NCBI GenBank assembly: GCA_006247105.1
Contig: CM016925.1
Location: 1,736,001 to 1,800,000 of the forward strand
DNA: 64,000 bases
Direction of reading: 5' to 3'
Source of the DNA: Giardia muris
Taxonomy: Eukaryota; Fornicata; Diplomonadida; Hexamitidae
The notes beneath the pieces are model-generated. The model worked only from the letters and a program-made list of their open reading frames with translations, had not been told where the DNA came from and made no database searches. This document shows positions 8,189 to 16,743 of the stretch, one piece after another; position 1 is the first letter of the stretch; every line of letters starts with the position of its first letter. Both the position numbers and the translations under genes were made by a program.

Positions 8189-11100
8189 TTATGCCTTCTT
8201 CAGTTTGAGTAGTCTCTGTTGTTGAAGCGCACTGAAGCTCGCCGCGAAGGTCGCCGTTTTCAACGCGTCTCGAGTCTTAGCAGGAAGCTTCTCAAGGACT
8301 GAGAGGATGGTGTTCACGTGAATGGATTGGATCTTTCTCCCGAGGGCTGCCACAAGTTTATCGGCTATAAGCTTACAAACGGCGACATGTAGGACGGGTG
8401 CTGGGCGTCCAGACCCGGACTCATCCGAACCATTACATCCCCAGATCTTCCCAAACGTCTCTAGAAGACCCTCTATCTCCCTTACGTTGGAGGCCTCCGT
8501 ATTTCTGAGGACAAGCTCAAGGGAATTCATCAGGATCTCCACAAGAACCGCCTCGATCTGCTCAAGGCTCCTCCGGGCAGTGGTCGTATACATGTCGTCG
8601 AGAAGCTGACCCGTTGCGCGTACCGCACGTAGAAGGACTGGCTGAGCACCAACCGGAACCTCGTTCTCTGTGAGCTTCTGATAAAGACAATGGAGCTTGA
8701 CGAGGTAGGACATGAGCATATCTCCACTCAACGCATCTCCAAAGACTGGCCAACCCTCTCGCAAGATTTCGGAAACTACCACCACCTGTCGTAGAGTGGT
8801 CTCGAGACTTGCCACACTGGTTATATCCTTATCGGACAGTTCTGTGTACAGATGCTTAATGCTTTCCTCCTCCTTGCCAATATATGCTAACAGCCGTTCC
8901 GCAATGCTGTCACATTCCTCGGAGGCGATATATGGCGACATCATGACGAGCGAATAGAGTAATCCGTGGACAGTTTCCTTGGGGGAGTCCTCACACAACG
9001 TGAATAGGATGTAAACCGAGCAGCTCGAGACAAGAAGATCGTTAACCTGGGCGTGGGGGAGCGCAGCAAACAAGATCTTTAGGACGCACGCAAAGAGCCA
9101 ATGAAGAAGTGGATAAGTTGGATACTTGTAAACCACCTCCTTGAAACGGAGTAGGATGGGCTTGAGCTTGCTTGTTAGTTGCGGCTCGATATCCGATGTT
9201 CGCTTCAAATCAAGAGAGGCTCGTGTGACTTGCATTTCAATATTGTCCTCTGAAAGCCGAACCGACCGTAGCCCACCATTCGGGGTCTGGACGGTGACAA
9301 GATCAGCAGCAGGTAGGAGTGGTGGGAACGGGTTGTTGAGAAGGATCGTTTTGGGTTCCTTCTTCCGGAGAAGTCGCAGGAGTGGAAGAAGTTGAACGAT
9401 GTCTGGTGAGGGAAGCATCGTGAGGAGCATTATATCTGCCCCTTCAAGGAGCTTCGATAGGTCGAACTGTTGGTGCTCAATGACAAAATCTAAGAGGTAT
9501 GCAAACAAGATCCTTGCTGTTGGGGTCGCTTGAATCGCGCAGATCTTCTCTGTAAGTTCTCTGATGAGCGTGCAGCATTGCTGGAAGGTTTCGCGCTGGC
9601 TAGATGCCACCAGAAGCACCTTCCGCGGCCGCTCAGCCATCGTCTCCGATGTATCCCAGTCCTGTTCAGACGCATTCGGCTCAATGACACATTCTTCTGC
9701 GTGGCGCATCATATTTCGGAAGGCCACCCGCACCTCTCCAAGAATAGCTGTAACCAGGGCACGCGAATATTTGGAGGTATAACGACGAGTCAGATCCTCT
9801 GAGTCGAGGTCCATATCCTCAAGCTCCAAGGCTTCTACAATTTGGAGAAGTTTCTTCATGGTTATGTTAGAAAAGTGTGTAGTGATTAGCTCACGAACAT
9901 AGCACTGGAAGGGTAGATCCATGTGCCGAACCTGGGCACAGGGAGTCACGTTGATCCCCGTGACGCGCATCCTATCGTCGACGCTAAGAGAGACCCGCAA
10001 GAAGTCGATGCTTTCAAGGAAGAAGCTCGTCCGAGTAGCTGTGATATCGTCAAGAATATCAATATTGAGACACGAAAGACAGAGTCCATAGCTCAGTACG
10101 TTCATCGCCATCAACTCTAAGAAGTTATCTTCGTATTCCTCTTTCGTCAGGGCACTATTCTTATTTGGGTTGGAAATATCAAGAAAGGCACGAGTCGTCT
10201 TGCAAACAGCGTGCGACGTGTCCGCACAGGCAGTGTGCGTTAAGAGGTCAGCACGGAGCCATTTCCGAACAAGACGGTTGAACGTCGCGTCGGCCTCTGC
10301 AAACGGTGTGCACGTCGGGCAAAGAAGATTTGCCAGAGCGAAGTATACCTGCCGGACAAGGACGAAGGCGCTGACGGTCAAGAGCGCCCTTTCGGAGCCA
10401 GTGTACCTCTGGAAGAAGCCACTGAGTTCTGTGATATCGATTCGAGGCTTATTGGGGAGAAAGTCCACAGTACGGGTCAAGGCTGTCAGGACATTAAGGA
10501 GCTCGTTGATGCGCTCGTAGAAGCCAAGGACAAAGTTCTTTGTCTGTCTACTTCTCTCCTGTGAAGGAGGTGGCTCAGTGGCATCCACCATCGACGAGAG
10601 GAAGTCACTGTTGAGCGCATAGGTATATAAATCGTTCATATGCTGGAGGATATCTTGTACCTCCTGAAGGTCGTAGAAAAGAGAAAGCTCCTCGCAGATC
10701 TGAATGGCCGTCTTGAAGTCAGGCCATGCAAGCAGCGTCTTATTACCCAGGATGGAGGGTGTGCGAACTATCGTCTGTGCTGTTATTGAAGGGGTGCACT
10801 GCGAAGGATCGGGCTTTGGAGCTGACGGGGTATGTTCTACATCCGGCACTGGCTTTGGTCCCTTCTCAAGTTCCGACGCCAAAGTCGGCTGCTCTTTCAG
10901 TTCCGGAGTTTTCACCTCATCGTTGATGGGAAGATCTGATGCTATAGCAGACTTTGGCTCTTGCTTTGGTGGTTCGGTTTCGAACTTCTCTTCCGAGCTG
11001 GGTATGGGAACTACATCCGGAATCGGAGCTAATTCAACCACTGCATCAGTCACTGTAGGCTCAGGAATAGGTTCAGGTTGTAGTTGGGTATTCTGCTCAA

Positions 11101-12385
11101 GAGGAGGCTTAGAGTCTGGTTCTGACTCCGAAACGGGTCCTATAATGGCATCAGGATGTGTTTCTACAGTAGTCTCGACCTCCTCTTCAATGGAAGGAGG
11201 GGACATTAGTCCCTCACAAGCGGTCTCTTTATGAGCATCGTTACTGGGAAGGAATCTTAACATCAGTCGAGCAGAACGAGGTCTCACGCTAGGAAAGGGA
11301 ACGAACTCATAAAGATTCGCTCTCTGGGCAACTGTTAGCCGTTTCGAGCGCGCCATCTTTGCAGTCATCTTCTTCGCTGGCACAATGTATGCCAAGTCAA
11401 GACAAAACGAAAAGAGCTCACAAAGGATGATTAGAAGTCCCTCGGGATTCATGATAAGGTCCTCATCGGCACAGACAAAGTCATGGATCGGACACTTGAA
11501 AGAAGCAGTAAAGACAAGGAAGTCGGTAAGAGCATAGGTGTGACGTTTTCCAAAGGTCACGCGAAAGAAGCTATCGACATTTCCTTTCACGCGAAGGAAG
11601 TGCTCATGCAATTCGGGATACGGCTTGACGTTGATCTCGACGTTTCCTTCGTTTCCCATCAGCTGGTACATCCCGAAGATGCAATTCCCAAGGTCCTGCA
11701 GCATTTCCAGTGTGAAGCAGAGATCCTTGTAATGGTTTGGTCCCCCTCGCGGGATGTTATGGATCTTGATATGTAGGTAGTTGATCCACGAGAGAATGAT
11801 GAGGTATGCATGGTTAGAGATGAGATGAGCATTGTTTCTATATGGATTCTCCAAGAAGGTAACAGTAGACCGCGAGCGTCCGGTCTGCGCCGCTGTTACG
11901 TAGCTTTTGAAGCACGCACTTGCGGGAATGGGGAAATCACCTTGGAACTTAGGCACTGTCCACTGACATGCCCCATTAGTGGGAACCTCTGGGTCAATCT
12001 TCCGAACCTTGGATTGAGCAATTAGAGTTTCAAGGCGTATCACGAGGTCAAGTAGGTCATCATCTGCGGCTTTGTTGCCAAGGATGACGAGGGGTTCAGG
12101 ATGTATGTCTAGATATATGATACCAGAGCAGGAGGCGGCACGGGCGCCATGATGAAGGGTGGTCGATGTCAGATCAATCGTTCTGTCTGAAAGAAGTCGC
12201 TTTAAGGAGGCGAAGGGGATCGCATCCTCTAAATGAAGGACTAGACCACACTCATACACCAATCGAGCTAGAAGTGGACCGGCACGAAGGCGAGTAAGGA
12301 AGGTGTCCCCGTCAACTGATGCGACATCGCTGCCGAGGAGACGGTTGGCATAGCGCGCAAGAAAGCGCGCTGATGGCCTATGCAT
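8189..12385 (-). CDS. Hypothetical large helical protein, 1398 aa
   Basis: Not recognised. The N-terminal about 390 residues are helical with scattered cysteines. Residues about 390-545 form a Pro/Glu/Ser-rich, low-complexity acidic linker (PEPIPEPTV, VELAPIPDVVPIPSSEEK). The C-terminal about 850 residues are again helical with HEAT-like pairs, including long Leu-rich stretches such as MLLTMLPSPDIVQLLPLLRL. No membrane span, signal peptide or catalytic motif is evident. The start ATG follows AAAAAACT. The two-lobed, linker-joined architecture suggests a scaffold; cytoskeletal, trafficking or nuclear roles are all possible. The stop lies tail-to-tail with IFT38, and an AGTGAAC motif sits just after it on the minus strand. 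Confidence 0.75.
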   Translation of the reverse strand: MHRPSARFLARYANRLLGSDVASVDGDTFLTRLRAGPLLARLVYECGLVLHLEDAIPFASLKRLLSDRTIDLTSTTLHHGARAASCSGIIYLDIHPEPLVILGNKAADDDLLDLVIRLETLIAQSKVRKIDPEVPTNGACQWTVPKFQGDFPIPASACFKSYVTAAQTGRSRSTVTFLENPYRNNAHLISNHAYLIILSWINYLHIKIHNIPRGGPNHYKDLCFTLEMLQDLGNCIFGMYQLMGNEGNVEINVKPYPELHEHFLRVKGNVDSFFRVTFGKRHTYALTDFLVFTASFKCPIHDFVCADEDLIMNPEGLLIILCELFSFCLDLAYIVPAKKMTAKMARSKRLTVAQRANLYEFVPFPSVRPRSARLMLRFLPSNDAHKETACEGLMSPPSIEEEVETTVETHPDAIIGPVSESEPDSKPPLEQNTQLQPEPIPEPTVTDAVVELAPIPDVVPIPSSEEKFETEPPKQEPKSAIASDLPINDEVKTPELKEQPTLASELEKGPKPVPDVEHTPSAPKPDPSQCTPSITAQTIVRTPSILGNKTLLAWPDFKTAIQICEELSLFYDLQEVQDILQHMNDLYTYALNSDFLSSMVDATEPPPSQERSRQTKNFVLGFYERINELLNVLTALTRTVDFLPNKPRIDITELSGFFQRYTGSERALLTVSAFVLVRQVYFALANLLCPTCTPFAEADATFNRLVRKWLRADLLTHTACADTSHAVCKTTRAFLDISNPNKNSALTKEEYEDNFLELMAMNVLSYGLCLSCLNIDILDDITATRTSFFLESIDFLRVSLSVDDRMRVTGINVTPCAQVRHMDLPFQCYVRELITTHFSNITMKKLLQIVEALELEDMDLDSEDLTRRYTSKYSRALVTAILGEVRVAFRNMMRHAEECVIEPNASEQDWDTSETMAERPRKVLLVASSQRETFQQCCTLIRELTEKICAIQATPTARILFAYLLDFVIEHQQFDLSKLLEGADIMLLTMLPSPDIVQLLPLLRLLRKKEPKTILLNNPFPPLLPAADLVTVQTPNGGLRSVRLSEDNIEMQVTRASLDLKRTSDIEPQLTSKLKPILLRFKEVVYKYPTYPLLHWLFACVLKILFAALPHAQVNDLLVSSCSVYILFTLCEDSPKETVHGLLYSLVMMSPYIASEECDSIAERLLAYIGKEEESIKHLYTELSDKDITSVASLETTLRQVVVVSEILREGWPVFGDALSGDMLMSYLVKLHCLYQKLTENEVPVGAQPVLLRAVRATGQLLDDMYTTTARRSLEQIEAVLVEILMNSLELVLRNTEASNVREIEGLLETFGKIWGCNGSDESGSGRPAPVLHVAVCKLIADKLVAALGRKIQSIHVNTILSVLEKLPAKTRDALKTATFAASFSALQQQRLLKLKKA

Positions 12386-12389
12386 AGTT

Positions 12390-12396
12390 TTTTACT
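12390..12396 (-). terminator. AGTAAAA signal at stop/start junction
   Basis: Minus-strand TGAGTAAAAAACTATG: the stop of the PH/ankyrin gene, the signal and the ATG of the 1398-aa gene are within 16 nt. Confidence 0.5.
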
Positions 12397-13244
12397 CAGT
12401 GCTCATCGCTTGCTACGCTTCCCCGACGGCTACTGAGGACGTCGTTCCGACTGTCGAGAAGAGAGTGAAAGTAGGTTCCGGGCCACTGGGCGTCGACGAT
12501 GTGAAGGACGCTCATCCCATATGCATTCGGAATATGTGTTGAGGCACCACGCTCGATGAGTGTGGAGAAACAGTTGGGGCTACCTGCCTCGTTGTGTAGA
12601 CAGCAGTGAAGTGGGGTCTGATAGCCATGCTCCTGAGAGGTCGGAAGATTAGGATCCACTCCGCAATCCAAAAGCCGTTCTAAGACGTTCTTAAGATCGA
12701 AGATGCAAGCAACATGAATGGCCGCCACCCCGAAGGTGTCGGTATCACTGAAGCACTTGGAAGCCGAGGAGTACTGCTTATGGATCCTATCGCACAGCGT
12801 TTCGTTCGACCCACGCGACTTGCTATACCCCACTGTACCTATACCACGTTCATATGAAGAAAGAAGGTATGAAACACAGAAGTCGGTCTTCTCGAGGACA
12901 CAGTCCAGGACGAGTAGAACCCCAATTGGAAGCCCTGGAGCAGTATATTGTGCGTAGTCCCGCCCTAATGCCGATGATGACAAGTTAAGTGCTGTCTTCC
13001 AGAGGTGCCAATCGAACTCCGTTGCTAGCCGGAGGCGATGCTGCTCTGACCCCGTCAGCGTTATTTCATAGTCGTTGTTTGCATCACTGGCCCGGATGGA
13101 TAACCCTGCGAGTTGTACCTTCTGGTGCCGTATCCATAGTTCAGATGGATATAACGCGGCCTCGCAGTGCTCAAATGACCCCTTTCCCCCGTTCCACTGA
13201 CTCATGTTCCCATGGAGTCGAAGCCCTTGACTAGGGTATCTCAT
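12396..13244 (-). CDS. PH-like domain plus ankyrin-repeat protein, 282 aa
   Basis: Residues about 18-95 look like a pleckstrin-homology fold: beta strands LYPSELWIRHQKVQLAGLSI and DYEITLTGSEQHRLRLATEF lead into a C-terminal helix DWHLWKTAL that carries the conserved Trp. After a linker, residues about 170-275 hold ankyrin repeats (FGVAAIHVACIFDLKNVLERLLDCG, QTPLHCCLHNEAG, FSTLIERGASTHIPNAYGMS). The ankyrin repeats are the metazoan-like type rather than the 21.1 type used elsewhere in the window. A membrane- or phosphoinositide-associated adaptor is inferred. The stop TGA is directly followed by AGTAAAAAA leading into the next start. The PH call is from pattern only. Confidence 0.75.
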   Translation of the reverse strand: MRYPSQGLRLHGNMSQWNGGKGSFEHCEAALYPSELWIRHQKVQLAGLSIRASDANNDYEITLTGSEQHRLRLATEFDWHLWKTALNLSSSALGRDYAQYTAPGLPIGVLLVLDCVLEKTDFCVSYLLSSYERGIGTVGYSKSRGSNETLCDRIHKQYSSASKCFSDTDTFGVAAIHVACIFDLKNVLERLLDCGVDPNLPTSQEHGYQTPLHCCLHNEAGSPNCFSTLIERGASTHIPNAYGMSVLHIVDAQWPGTYFHSLLDSRNDVLSSRRGSVASDEH

Positions 13245-13254
13245 TCAAATTTTT
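13245..13254. promoter_or_regulatory. 10-nt A/T-rich bidirectional start region
   Basis: The complete gap between divergent start codons is TCAAATTTTT. It has the same A/T-rich initiator character as the other divergent pairs. Confidence 0.55.
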
Positions 13255-14490
13255 ATGCCCATCGAAGATCCGAATGGGATCTACCACATGGAACAGATCC
13301 TCGCCGACAATGCGGACAAGTACCAGGCGTTAGCAGACAAAGCAGAGCAGGATGTCCAACAGCTCCTTCCACGTCTCGACGAGATTCTGAACCTTAAAGA
13401 GGTGATACGGGCTCAAGCCGCAGAGATCGATCGTCTTAACAGAGAGAACAACGTCTTGACACAGGAACTCACCCGGTCCACTGTCGAGTGTAATCAGGCC
13501 ATCCATCAAGCCCAGCTCTCACAACTTCAAGTTAGTTCTTTTCAAGAGAAGAATGGAAAGCTTCTTGAGATCATCTCCTTACTCAAAGCCAACGGGGGAC
13601 GTGTTGATGACATGTTCGTTGCGTCTTTCGACTTTCCAGCCGTCACCCCTATGCATGGGGCAGGGAAGAAGGGCCAAATAGGTCTTTTGGGACGTATGGA
13701 ACGAATTAAGGCAGATTCTAGAGGACCACGGTACGTCTGCGCTTGTGAGAAGGATCCATCGGGCGTCAATACGACTGCTGCTGAGGCCGAGATCATGGAT
13801 GATTGCTATAGTGTACTTCCGGCTGATGTTCGGAATCGTCCCTACGAAGCTCGAATCTCTGCATTACAAACAGAGCGTGACGCCATGATGAAGCTCTATA
13901 GCGCTCGGATTTCAGAACTCCAGGCATCTCTAGAGCGTGTTCGAGCAACGCTGGGCGAACGAGCCGAAAAGGCTGAGTATGCTCTCGATGCCACAACGAA
14001 GGAATTACTCAGGACCATGCGCAAGGCTGGTGACCTCGAGGCTCGTGTCCTTCACCTTGAGAGTAATCTCGCCGGGATGGCCGCACGTGGTGCATTGGCG
14101 GCACAACAGGTCCGTGAGGAGGCCGATCAAGCCATCCGTGATGCTCGTCGTGAGATGAAACTGGTTCAATATCGAAGTACCCGTACCATCAAGCGCGCTA
14201 CGGAGAAAGCACGGCAGACGGTGGTCATTGACACAACGCAGCTCAAGGAACGTATTCGGCAACTCGAGACAGAGAATGAGGAGCTCGAGAACCGTTTGGC
14301 TCTGACGCTTGATCGTCTTTCCCGCTGCGAACAAAAACTGCGGTCAACCACTGAGGAAAACTCTCTCGTCCGTAGCTCGCTTAGAAGCCTTTACGCAAGT
14401 ACGAAGCAAACCAGTAGCACAGAACGGCGATCAGGAAGTGAGGCCACAGACCTCTTAAGTATCTGTGCTGGTCCAAGGCAAAGTAGATAA
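13255..14490 (+). CDS. Coiled-coil protein, 411 aa
   Basis: The ATG follows ATTTTT, 10 nt from the divergent gene. The protein is mostly coiled coil: one segment at about 15-105 (LADKAEQDVQQLLPRLDEIL...) and a second at about 185-375, separated by a less ordered region with MHGAGKKGQIGLLGRM. The tail is Ser/Thr-rich. No enzymatic motif is present. It could be a basal-body, centrosome or axoneme structural component given the neighbouring ciliary genes, but the sequence does not prove this. It converges with V-ATPase subunit B, 14 nt apart. Confidence 0.75.
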   Translation: MPIEDPNGIYHMEQILADNADKYQALADKAEQDVQQLLPRLDEILNLKEVIRAQAAEIDRLNRENNVLTQELTRSTVECNQAIHQAQLSQLQVSSFQEKNGKLLEIISLLKANGGRVDDMFVASFDFPAVTPMHGAGKKGQIGLLGRMERIKADSRGPRYVCACEKDPSGVNTTAAEAEIMDDCYSVLPADVRNRPYEARISALQTERDAMMKLYSARISELQASLERVRATLGERAEKAEYALDATTKELLRTMRKAGDLEARVLHLESNLAGMAARGALAAQQVREEADQAIRDARREMKLVQYRSTRTIKRATEKARQTVVIDTTQLKERIRQLETENEELENRLALTLDRLSRCEQKLRSTTEENSLVRSSLRSLYASTKQTSSTERRSGSEATDLLSICAGPRQSR

Positions 14491-14502
14491 GAATAGTCTT
14501 TC

Positions 14503-14509
14503 GTTCACT
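14503..14509 (-). terminator. AGTGAAC signal over stop codon
   Basis: Minus-strand AG-TGA-AC includes the V-ATPase B stop; an exact AGTRAAY match. Confidence 0.6.
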
Positions 14510-15953
14510 TGGCAGGTGGCTTCCCGCTCTCATAGTAATACTTCTCTAAGATGGAATCAGATATGCGCCCAAGGAGATTGATCGGAAGAACTCTGAGACA
14601 TTTCCATGCAATATCAAGCGACTCATACATACTGCGCCGGACGTTGAAGTCCTGCTTGAGGAAGGACTCTTCAAAGACCTCAAGGAACTTCAAGTACTTG
14701 TGGTCGTTCTCACTAAGACCTTCCGCACCGACGATCGATTTCAGGCTAAGGACCTCAACAGCAATGGCATACGACGCGTATAGCTGGTTCGCAACGTCAG
14801 GGTGGTCGTCACGAGTCTTGTTCTTCCCAATTGCAGACTTCTGGAGTCGCGAGAGACTTGGAAGCGGATCAACAGCAGGGATGATGTTTCGATTGAAAAG
14901 CTTACGGTCCTGAAAGATCTGGCCTTCCGTGATGAAGGCAGACAGGTCCGCAATGACGTGAGTGATATCATCGTTAGGAAGTGTGATTAACGGGATTTGG
15001 GTGATCGATCCAGGCGTGTTACGAACACGGCCTGCACGCTCATAGATCGTCGAAAGGTCCGAGTAGAGGTATGGGGGATACCCCTTCCTCCCTGGAACCT
15101 CGTTGCGTGCCGATGAGATCTGACGCAGGGCATCCGCGTAGTTGAAGATGTCCGAAAGGAGGACGAGAACGTGATAGCCAAGCGTATACGCGAAGTACTC
15201 TGCAATCGTAACGGCGATACGTGGAGTGCTGATGCGTTGGACAACAGGATCCGAGGCAAGGTTCAGGAGCATAACCGAACGGTTGAGCGCCCCTGTCTGC
15301 TCGAACTGCGTGCGGAAATACATCGCCTGCTCGTGGGAGAGACCAATTCCTGCGAAGACTATCATGAACTTGCTATCCTCGGCTTGCTCCTTCGTCTCCT
15401 CCTGGCCCCAGGGCGTGCAGACGCGGGCGTTACGAGCAATTTGGGCGAGAAGCGGGTTGTAGGGGAGCCCGCTACCACTGAGAAGGAGGATCTTCTGGCC
15501 TTGACAAATACTCATCAGGATGTCAATCGTCGAGATGCCTGTCTCGAGACAATTCTTTGGATACTCGCGGCTGACCGGATTGAGGGATGAACCCTCGATA
15601 TCTCTGACCTCCTCGGCCAGAACGGGAGCTCCCCCATCAATAATCTCGCCCGCACCCGAGAGTGTACGCCCGAGCAGAGCGCGACTGACACCGACCTTCA
15701 TGACTTCTCCAGTGAAGCGGACCGATGTCTGTTTGATGTCGAGGCCCTCTGTTCCCTCGAAGATCTGGAGGACAGCCTGGGAGCCATGGCATTCGAGGAT
15801 CTTCCCAGTTCGAGTCTCTCCGTTACCGAGCTGAAGCGTGACGATTTCACCGTAACACTGCTTCTGTACCTTGTCGACAACGACGATGGGGCCGTTGATG
15901 GATGTGATCGTGTTGTAGCAAGGGAGTGGGTGGATCTTCGGCGTTTCCTCCAT
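14505..15953 (-). CDS. VMA2: V-type ATPase subunit B
   Basis: This 482-aa protein is the regulatory, nucleotide-binding B subunit of the V1 sector. Landmarks in order are TGEVMKVGVSRALLGRTLSG, then ETGISTIDILMSICQGQKI, then LLSGSGLPYNPLLAQIARNA. The last of these stands where catalytic subunits carry a Walker A GxxxxGKT; its absence is normal for B. Then come LLSDIFNYADALRQIS and RKGYPPYLYSDLSTIYERAG, followed by GSITQIPLITLPNDDITH. V-ATPase acidifies endomembrane compartments. The start ATG follows an A-rich stretch. The stop TGA lies inside an exact AGTGAAC (minus strand). Assignment is secure from the length and ordered motifs. Confidence 0.96.
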   Translation of the reverse strand: MEETPKIHPLPCYNTITSINGPIVVVDKVQKQCYGEIVTLQLGNGETRTGKILECHGSQAVLQIFEGTEGLDIKQTSVRFTGEVMKVGVSRALLGRTLSGAGEIIDGGAPVLAEEVRDIEGSSLNPVSREYPKNCLETGISTIDILMSICQGQKILLLSGSGLPYNPLLAQIARNARVCTPWGQEETKEQAEDSKFMIVFAGIGLSHEQAMYFRTQFEQTGALNRSVMLLNLASDPVVQRISTPRIAVTIAEYFAYTLGYHVLVLLSDIFNYADALRQISSARNEVPGRKGYPPYLYSDLSTIYERAGRVRNTPGSITQIPLITLPNDDITHVIADLSAFITEGQIFQDRKLFNRNIIPAVDPLPSLSRLQKSAIGKNKTRDDHPDVANQLYASYAIAVEVLSLKSIVGAEGLSENDHKYLKFLEVFEESFLKQDFNVRRSMYESLDIAWKCLRVLPINLLGRISDSILEKYYYESGKPPAK

Positions 15954-15974
15954 TTTTGTGTCTGTCGCACGGCC

Positions 15975-15981
15975 GTTTACT
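15975..15981 (-). terminator. AGTAAAC signal over stop codon
   Basis: Minus-strand AG-TAA-AC includes the stop of E2 copy A; an exact AGTRAAY match. Confidence 0.6.
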
Positions 15982-16462
15982 GACTGGAGAGGAGAGAGTG
16001 GTTCGCGCTACACTGCGTGCACTGGTAGGTCCGGCTTTTCTCCCTGCACTCGACGACATCACTAGGATTCGGGTTCTGGATGAATCCCAGTCCAACTTCC
16101 TTCGTTGCGTCGAACATGCTGGACAGACCAATTATAATATCCCGCAGCTTACAGGCCGGGGACCAGGTCTCAGGATGGTAGGCAGTGAACGAGAAGCAAA
16201 TGTTCTTGTGCGTTTCGAACCTACCGCTGGGAGTGAGCATCTGGATGTGAGGTGGCTTGAAGGGGTGATCGGGATCAAGCATGATCAGTCCATGATAGAT
16301 CCCGCCCTCATAAAGAGTGCCTTGAGGACCGTGTACGGAGAAATGAATCTCGAGAAGGTTGCTCGGGTCGGGAAGAAAGATCTGGTAGTTTGGGTCGGGG
16401 TCCCTCTTCTCCTGTGCCAGCATGCGCTGGATTATGTGCGGATTCTGGACTCTTGGCTTCAT
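15977..16462 (-). CDS. UBE2J/UBC6-type ubiquitin-conjugating enzyme E2 (copy A)
   Basis: The 161-aa protein has the UBC6/UBE2J signatures LLEIHFSVHGP, YEGGIYHGLIML and GRFETHKNICFSFTAYHPET, followed by W. The catalytic cysteine is Cys89 (KNICFS). Known UBE2J enzymes transfer ubiquitin in ER-associated degradation and are anchored by a C-terminal membrane span. Here the protein ends shortly after a cysteine pair (TYQCTQCS) and has no membrane span, so it would be soluble unless tethered by a partner. Bases 16128-16259, covering about 44 residues around the active site, are identical to the second copy at 19776-20264, whereas the rest has diverged. The stop TAA lies within AGTAAAC. Confidence 0.92.
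   Translation of the reverse strand: MKPRVQNPHIIQRMLAQEKRDPDPNYQIFLPDPSNLLEIHFSVHGPQGTLYEGGIYHGLIMLDPDHPFKPPHIQMLTPSGRFETHKNICFSFTAYHPETWSPACKLRDIIIGLSSMFDATKEVGLGFIQNPNPSDVVECREKSRTYQCTQCSANHSLLSSQ
16128..16259. repeat. 132-bp tract identical to 19933-20064 (gene conversion)
   Basis: Every base, including all synonymous sites, matches 19933-20064 at a constant offset of 3805 bp. The match ends abruptly at both edges. It covers the E2 active-site region in two paralogues that differ elsewhere. Confidence 0.95.
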
Positions 16463-16743
16463 TATTTTAGGAAGCGAATAAGAGGTTCATCTGAAGGTGA
16501 TATCTTGTACGCCAAGGACGAGCGAGTGAAGGTATGAGAATCAGGAGATGGGAAATAGTACAAGACCGGGCGGTTTTCCATAGAATTACGAGCCAGAAGC
16601 AATCATGTCATCCGACTCTGAAAATAGATCTAGACTGAATTAAAGGGGTGGGATAAGGAAGGAAGTCCCACTCCCACTAGGCTGCAAGTAGGCAAGTATT
16701 AAAAGGGGAGATGCATAGATCGAGGGAACCCTCGCCCGAGAGG
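16463..16743. other. Longest intergenic gap (281 nt), no gene seen
   Basis: This lies between the start of E2 copy A and the stop of the membrane protein on the minus strand. I see no reading frame of note, no tRNA cloverleaf and no clear snRNA or C/D-box signature. It is unusually long for this window, where most gaps are under 50 nt, so a small non-coding RNA is possible but unsupported. Confidence 0.4.

Noticed and set aside
10704..11234. 176-aa plus-strand Ser/Gly-rich frame
   Set aside because: The antisense of the Pro/Glu-rich linker of the 1398-aa gene; composition explains it.
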